From Nevskia sp035651715 (GTDB lineage Bacteria; Pseudomonadota; Gammaproteobacteria; Nevskiales; Nevskiaceae), in the NCBI GenBank assembly GCA_035651715.1, contig DASRFD010000098.1, positions 1-10,197 on the forward strand: DNA of 10,197 nt, in the 5' to 3' direction. Both the position numbers and the translations under genes were made by a program. Positions within the stretch are counted from its first letter, which is position 1; every line of letters starts with the position of its first letter. The notes under the pieces are model-generated. The model saw only the letters and a list, made by a program, of their open reading frames with translations, did not search any database and had not been told where the DNA came from. This document shows, in pieces, positions 6,469 through 10,197 of this stretch.

Positions 6469-6666
6469 TTACGCGTACGGCAGCATCTGCCGGACTTCTG
6501 CATTGTCCGACGGGTGGACCATGGTCGGCCCGCGCAGGTCGCGGATGCGCTTTGCGGACTTCTTGGTCAGGATGTGGCGCTTGTGCGAGCTGCCGCGCTT
6601 GAACCCGCCCTTGCCGGTGCGGGTGAAGCGTTTGGCGGCGCCACGGTTGGTTTTCAACTTGGGCAT
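6469..6666 (-). CDS. rpmI: 50S ribosomal protein L35 (RpmI)
   Basis: Small basic large-subunit protein. The ATG at 6666 gives the standard 65 residues starting MPKLKTNRGAAKRF, with GGAG 7 bases upstream; the frame could be extended to an upstream TTG, but that would add seven residues absent from the family. The body GGFKRGSSHKRHILTKKSAKRIRDLRG is highly typical. It lies between infC and rplT in the usual order, so it is probably made from the infC transcript. Its leader is where L20 represses in E. coli. Confidence 0.97.
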   Translation of the reverse strand: MPKLKTNRGAAKRFTRTGKGGFKRGSSHKRHILTKKSAKRIRDLRGPTMVHPSDNAEVRQMLPYA

Positions 6667-6712
6667 CTTCTTACTCCAGTAGTACAACGGTGCAGCGTCT
6701 CAACCTGTTGCG

Positions 6713-6729
6713 CGCCCGGCATCCGGGCG
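6713..6729 (-). promoter_or_regulatory. Hairpin in the infC-rpmI spacer, candidate L20-responsive leader
   Basis: CGCCCGG (6729-6723 on the minus strand) and CCGGGCG (6719-6713) form a perfect 7-bp stem with a three-base ATG loop, about 47 bases before the rpmI start. There is no T-run after it, so it is not a terminator. In E. coli the infC-rpmI region folds into the L20 operator; this hairpin lies in the corresponding place, but I cannot show the pseudoknot or the 23S-like L20 site. The role is inference. Confidence 0.35.
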
Positions 6730-6750
6730 TTGTCGCGATTCGTGCGGCCG

Positions 6751-7269
6751 TCAGCGCTTGCGCGGCGCCATCACCATGATCGCCTGGCGCCCTTCCATCT
6801 TCGGCGCCTGCTCGATCAGAGCCACTTCCTCCAGGTCCGCCTTGATGCGGTCGATCAGCTGGAAGCCCAGCTCCTGGTGGGCCATTTCACGGCCCTTGTA
6901 GCGCAGCGTGATCTTGATCTTGTCGCCTTCCTCGAGGAAGCGCAGCAGCGCGCGCAGCTTGGTCTGGTAGTCGGCTTCCTCGGTCGTCGGGCGGAACTTC
7001 ACTTCCTTGACCTGGATCTGCTTCTGCTTCTTGCGCGCCGCCTGCTGGGACTTGTCCTTCTGGTAGATGTACTTACCGTAGTCCATGATCTTGCAGACCG
7101 GCGGGTCCGCATTGGGCGACACCTCGACCAGATCCAGACCTTCGCCCTCGGCTTTGGCGATGGCGTCGCGCGTCAGCATGACGCCGACCTGCGAACCATC
7201 CGACCCGATCACACGTACCCGGGGTACGTTGATCTCCTCGTTGCGACGATCCTGACGTTCAGCGCTGAT
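6751..7269 (-). CDS. infC: Translation initiation factor IF-3, probable ATC start
   Basis: IF3 binds the 30S subunit, blocks premature 50S joining and checks start-codon and initiator-tRNA pairing. The best start is the ATC at 7269, giving 172 residues: it lies 8 bases after a strong GGAGG, whereas the in-frame TTG at 7275 would sit only about 2 bases from it. infC commonly uses AUU or AUC, which IF3 itself discriminates against, giving negative autoregulation in E. coli. From the ATC, residues 8-70 are the N domain (DRRNEEINVPRVRVIGSDG; family signature KIMDYGKYIYQKDK at 60-73). About 71-86 is the Lys/Gln-rich linker helix, and 87-172 the C domain (VKEVKFRP; KGREMAHQELGFQLIDRI). rpmI follows after 84 bases. 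The usual upstream partner thrS is absent, and a promoter lies just upstream. Confidence 0.95.
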   Translation of the reverse strand: MSAERQDRRNEEINVPRVRVIGSDGSQVGVMLTRDAIAKAEGEGLDLVEVSPNADPPVCKIMDYGKYIYQKDKSQQAARKKQKQIQVKEVKFRPTTEEADYQTKLRALLRFLEEGDKIKITLRYKGREMAHQELGFQLIDRIKADLEEVALIEQAPKMEGRQAIMVMAPRKR

Positions 7270-7276
7270 ACGCAAG

Positions 7277-7319
7277 CCCTCCGGCGGACAAAAGAAATGC
7301 CGGCGCCAACAGGCCGCCG
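7277..7319 (-). promoter_or_regulatory. infC ribosome binding site with a possible sequestering leader stem
   Basis: GGAGGG (7282-7277) is the strongest Shine-Dalgarno in the window and decides the ATC start. In the leader, CGGCGG (7319-7314) can pair perfectly with CCGCCG (7287-7282), and one further G·U pair would reach the second G of the Shine-Dalgarno. Partial masking of the site is therefore possible; the pairing is seen, the effect is inferred. Confidence 0.45.
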
Positions 7320-7334
7320 ACAGAAAAGACGCAC

Positions 7335-7364
7335 ATTATAGTGCCGCGCTTGTGCTCTGCACAA
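7335..7364 (-). promoter_or_regulatory. Sigma70-type promoter for infC
   Basis: On the minus strand TTGTGC (7364-7359) and a perfect consensus TATAAT (7340-7335) are 18 bases apart. Transcription would start near 7328, giving a leader of about 60 bases before the infC start. The -10 is excellent and the -35 poor (TTG only), which suits an activator- or repressor-controlled promoter. Readthrough from the EAL gene upstream is also possible because no terminator is seen between them. Confidence 0.7.
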
Positions 7365-7366
7365 GC
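7348..7366. promoter_or_regulatory. Perfect 8-bp dyad over the -35 region of the infC promoter
   Basis: GCTTGTGC (7348-7355) and GCACAAGC (7359-7366) are perfect inverted arms with a 3-base centre. The repeat covers the whole -35 box and part of the spacer, the usual place for an operator bound by a dimeric regulator. It has no T-run on either side and so does not look like a terminator of the EAL gene. The protein that would bind it is unknown. Confidence 0.45.
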
Positions 7367-7383
7367 TGAGAACAGCCCTGCCA

Positions 7384-8535
7384 TTACAGGGACTTGCGTA
7401 CGATTTCGAGGGCGGCGGGGAGGGCGGCGGGACGGCCGAACCAGTAGCCCTGGCCAAGGTCCGATCCCAGGTCCTTGAGTGCGTCGATTTGTTCTTTGGT
7501 TTCAAGGCCTTCGGTGATCACGTCCATCTCCAGCTCATGCGCCAGGCGGATCACCGCGGCGACGATCCGCCGCCCGGCCTCGTTGCTGTCGAGCTGCAGT
7601 ACGAAGGAGCGGTCGAGCTTGAGGGTATCGATCGGCAGCCGGTGCAGGTAGGCCAGGGAGCTGTAGCCGGTGCCGAAATCGTCGAGCGAGATCCGCAGGC
7701 CGCGCTCGCGGCAGGCGCGGAGCAGGGGCAGGCCCTCGTCGAGGTTCTGCAGCAGCAGCGATTCGGTGATCTCCAGCTTGATCTGCTGCGGCGCCACCGC
7801 GTGCCGCGCCAGGGCGGCCTCGACCGCCGGCAGCACCGCCGGGTCGTTGAGCTGGCGGCCAGACAGGTTGATGCTCATGAACAACTGCCGCGCCGGGTTC
7901 AGCTCATTGAGGCGGGCCAGGGCGGCGCAGGCGGCGTCGATCATCCATAGCCCGATGCGGTTGATCAGCACCGATTCCTCGGCCAGCGGGATGAACTGTC
8001 CCGGCGGCACCATGCCGCGCTGCGGATGCTGCCAGCGCACCAGCGCTTCGAAGCCGGCGATACCGCCGTCGCCGAGCAGCACGATCGGCTGCAGGTACAG
8101 CAGCAGCTCGCCGCGCTCCAGCCCCAGGGTCAGCTCCTGCTCGGCGAGCAGATGGTCGTGGGCCAGGGTGCTGTCGGCGTCGGCCGTGGCCGGCGCGGAC
8201 TTGCCGTCGAGCAGCTGGCGGCTGCGCCGGGTGAGGGTGCGCAGCAGGTGCCGCACCATCGGATCGGCGGCCTGCACCCGCTCGCCCAGGTATTCCTCGG
8301 TGACGCGGACCAGCACGGTGTCCTCGGCGGCCCGCGCCGCCGCCGAGCGGCTGCGCTGGCCGAGCAAGGCCATCTCGCCGAAGATCTCGCCGGCGCCGAG
8401 GCGGGCCACGATGCGCGCGCCGGCGCCGTGCAGGATCTCGATCGCGCCAGATTCGACGATATAAGCGCAGCTGCCTTCGTCGCCCTGCTCGAACAGCGTT
8501 TCCCCGGCGGCCAGCCGCTGCTTGAACCTGTCCAT
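7384..8535 (-). CDS. Cyclic-nucleotide-binding/EAL protein, predicted c-di-GMP phosphodiesterase
   Basis: Predicted cytosolic enzyme of 383 residues that would hydrolyse cyclic di-GMP to pGpG under control of a bound cyclic nucleotide. Residues 5-85 are a cNMP-binding (CRP-like) domain with the phosphate-binding cassette FGEMALLGQRSRSA; Arg63-Ser64 match the CRP Arg-Ser pair that holds cAMP phosphate. About 88-125 is a connecting helix and linker. Residues 128-378 are an EAL domain without GGDEF. The catalytic set looks complete: E163 of EALVRW, N223, E255, D285-D286 in DDFGTG, K306, E342 and Q362, with spacing from N223 onward equal to that in RocR. It should thus be active rather than degenerate. 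The same architecture is known from Bdellovibrio Bd1971, a cAMP-sensing phosphodiesterase. The ATG has AAGGGGG about 5 bases upstream. It lies 37 bases after the DUF748 gene and is probably co-transcribed with it. cAMP as ligand is inferred; cGMP is possible. Confidence 0.93.
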   Translation of the reverse strand: MDRFKQRLAAGETLFEQGDEGSCAYIVESGAIEILHGAGARIVARLGAGEIFGEMALLGQRSRSAAARAAEDTVLVRVTEEYLGERVQAADPMVRHLLRTLTRRSRQLLDGKSAPATADADSTLAHDHLLAEQELTLGLERGELLLYLQPIVLLGDGGIAGFEALVRWQHPQRGMVPPGQFIPLAEESVLINRIGLWMIDAACAALARLNELNPARQLFMSINLSGRQLNDPAVLPAVEAALARHAVAPQQIKLEITESLLLQNLDEGLPLLRACRERGLRISLDDFGTGYSSLAYLHRLPIDTLKLDRSFVLQLDSNEAGRRIVAAVIRLAHELEMDVITEGLETKEQIDALKDLGSDLGQGYWFGRPAALPAALEIVRKSL

Positions 8536-8572
8536 CGATGCCCCCTTGGTCGCGGCTGCCGTCCGCGGTCTG

Positions 8573-10197
8573 CTACTTGAGCGTGAACTCCACCCGCGTC
8601 GTAGGCCCTTTGTCGGTGATGCCGCCGGCGTCCATCTTCGGTGCCACAGTGTAGATGCGGCCGGGGGCGACCTTGCCGTTGAAGTATTCCTGCACCACCC
8701 CGGCGCGACGCTGCGCCAGCGCGGCGAGGTCGGCGTCGCCGACCGCGGTGCTGTCCAGCAGCAGCTGCTTCATCTGGTCCTGCGGGATGTTCTTGGCGAT
8801 GCCGATGAAATTGCGCGGCTTCTTGATGCTGGCGGCGCTGTAGGCGCGCTCCAGGTACTTGCCGTATTCGGCCGGCGCCACGCTGATGCTGTCGATGTCC
8901 ACGCTTTCGCCCTTGCCGGCCACGTCCTTGATCTTCTGCTGCTTGACCATGCGGTCGACCGCCGCCTGCTTCAGGCCCGGCGTGTCCAGCGCCGGGTCGA
9001 CGCGGCCGGAAATATCGAGCTTGACCGCCGGCTTGTCGGTCAACGCCTTGGCGATGGTGTCCAGTTTCTTGGCCTCCGTGTCGCCGAGTTTGGCGGAGCC
9101 CGGCTCGAAAGCGATATAGCCCAGCTCCTCCGAGCCGCCGAACGCGCCGGCCAGCAGGCTGAACGGCGAAGTCACCGCTTTTTCGATGACATTGAGGAAG
9201 GCGTGCCAGATCAGGCTGCCGACGCTGAACTGCGGATCGTCGAGCGAGCCGGACACCGGCACGTTGACGTCGATCTCGCCGCGCGAGTTCTTCAGCAGCG
9301 AGATCGCCAGGCGCACCGGCAGGTTGGTCGCGGTGGGGCTGTCGACGTGGTCGCCGAAGGTGAACTGGTCGATGAAGATGTGGTTGTTGGCCTTGAGCTT
9401 GTTCTGGTCGAGCTGGTAGTGCAGGTCGACGTTGAGCTTGCCCTTGACGATGGGGTAGCCGGCGTACTTGACCGAGTAGGCGCTGAAGTTGGTCAGCTCC
9501 ACGTCGCGGGTGGTCGCGGTCATGTCGAGGAACGGCGGTTTGACCAGGGGGTTGACCGTGCCGTTGATCGCCACCGGGCCGTTGTTGCTGAGCGTGGCCT
9601 GCACCTCGACCCGCGCCGGCTCGGTCGACTGGGTGCCGAAGGCGCCGACCTCGCCTTCGATGTCGACGAGGTGGGCGCTGAAGTTGGGCTTGATGAAGTT
9701 GTCGGTGTAGTCGATCTTGCCCTTGTGCAGCAGGACCTGGCCGAAGCCCAGCTGCAGCGGCGGCGTGGCTTCTGCGGCTTGCGGCGGCGCGGCGGGCGCC
9801 GTGGGCGCCGCTTCCGCCGGCTGCGCCGGTTGAGGCGCCGCGCCATCCCGGGCGCGGGTCAGCGAGGTGGTCGCCCCGTCTTCCTTGACCATCAGGTCGC
9901 TGAGGTTGAGCTGGCCGTTGCTGTTGAGCAGGACCCGCGAATAGAACTCGCTGAGCGTGATCCTGCCGACCTGGAGCCGGGTGCCGTCGGGTCTGTAGTC
10001 GGCCTTGATCTGGTCGAGGTCGAGGCTGCCCCAGCCGGCGAACAGGTCGGAGGTGGCCTTGTCCAGCATGCGCACATGGGTGAGACCGAGATCGCCCTGG
10101 TAGAACGCCTTGAGCTGGCCCTTGTCGCCGGCCACCTTCAACTCGCCCTTGAGGCCGAGCAGCATGCTGGCGATGGTGGCGTTGAGCCGGGCGGTGA
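8573..10197 (-). CDS. DUF748 (AsmA-like) envelope protein, N-terminus beyond the right edge
   Basis: C-terminal 540 residues of a large DUF748-family protein; the frame is open to the right edge, so the ATG at 10165 is internal. DUF748 proteins belong to the AsmA-like group: an N-terminal membrane anchor followed by a long periplasmic beta-rich body, related to proteins thought to help lipid movement to the outer membrane. The exact role is not established. Counted from 10165, residues 1-100 and 137-330 are beta-repeat sequence, with HKGKIDYTDNFIKPNFSAHL and the family hallmark LPVRLAISLLKNSRGEIDVN ... PVSGSLDDPQFSVG. Residues 109-136 are an Ala/Pro-rich linker, probably a flexible insert. 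Near the end, EELGYIAFEPGSAKLGDTEAKKLDTIAKAL and LDISGRVDP resemble the OmpA-like segment usual at DUF748 C-termini. It precedes the EAL gene by 37 bases, which suggests an operon and perhaps envelope control by c-di-GMP. Confidence 0.9.
   Translation of the reverse strand, partial: TARLNATIASMLLGLKGELKVAGDKGQLKAFYQGDLGLTHVRMLDKATSDLFAGWGSLDLDQIKADYRPDGTRLQVGRITLSEFYSRVLLNSNGQLNLSDLMVKEDGATTSLTRARDGAAPQPAQPAEAAPTAPAAPPQAAEATPPLQLGFGQVLLHKGKIDYTDNFIKPNFSAHLVDIEGEVGAFGTQSTEPARVEVQATLSNNGPVAINGTVNPLVKPPFLDMTATTRDVELTNFSAYSVKYAGYPIVKGKLNVDLHYQLDQNKLKANNHIFIDQFTFGDHVDSPTATNLPVRLAISLLKNSRGEIDVNVPVSGSLDDPQFSVGSLIWHAFLNVIEKAVTSPFSLLAGAFGGSEELGYIAFEPGSAKLGDTEAKKLDTIAKALTDKPAVKLDISGRVDPALDTPGLKQAAVDRMVKQQKIKDVAGKGESVDIDSISVAPAEYGKYLERAYSAASIKKPRNFIGIAKNIPQDQMKQLLLDSTAVGDADLAALAQRRAGVVQEYFNGKVAPGRIYTVAPKMDAGGITDKGPTTRVEFTLK

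Overview
This GC-rich window carries the translation and nucleoid gene cluster infC-rpmI-rplT-pheS-pheT-ihfA-merR-like on the minus strand. That order, together with IhfA, the adjacent MerR-like gene, an RND-type adaptor and a DUF748 protein, points to a proteobacterium. A gammaproteobacterium (Xanthomonadales/Nevskiales-like) seems most likely and a betaproteobacterium is possible; this is inference from gene order and protein sequence, not a placement.

Layout from left to right. At 2-778 (+) is the C-terminal part of a periplasmic adaptor of an RND efflux pump, cut by the left edge. It converges on an unrecognised membrane-anchored Pro/Ala-rich protein (775-1479, -), and the two stop codons share one CTAG. 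After a short spacer comes the 3' end of the main cluster, with a probable terminator at 1698-1731, then the MerR-like gene, ihfA, pheT, pheS, rplT, rpmI and infC, all on the minus strand. To the right, on the same strand, are a cyclic-nucleotide-binding/EAL protein (7384-8535) and a DUF748 (AsmA-like) protein that runs off the right edge.

How it works together: infC, rpmI and rplT supply IF3, L35 and L20; pheS and pheT supply phenylalanyl-tRNA synthetase; ihfA supplies one IHF subunit. In the E. coli-type arrangement thrS precedes infC. Here the gene before infC is the EAL protein instead, and infC has its own promoter with a perfect TATAAT. infC most probably starts at a rare ATC codon, the codon class through which IF3 represses its own synthesis in E. 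coli. Between rplT and pheS there is an intrinsic terminator, but I see no PheM-like phenylalanine-rich leader peptide. Downstream of it, a compact predicted three-way RNA junction sits just before pheS, which lacks a clear Shine-Dalgarno sequence.

I found no mobile element, CRISPR array, tRNA or rRNA, and no evidence of a wholly new system. The most interesting material is regulatory: the pheS leader, the infC promoter dyad and start codon, and the cNMP-EAL signalling protein. No gene-free stretch exceeds about 260 bases.
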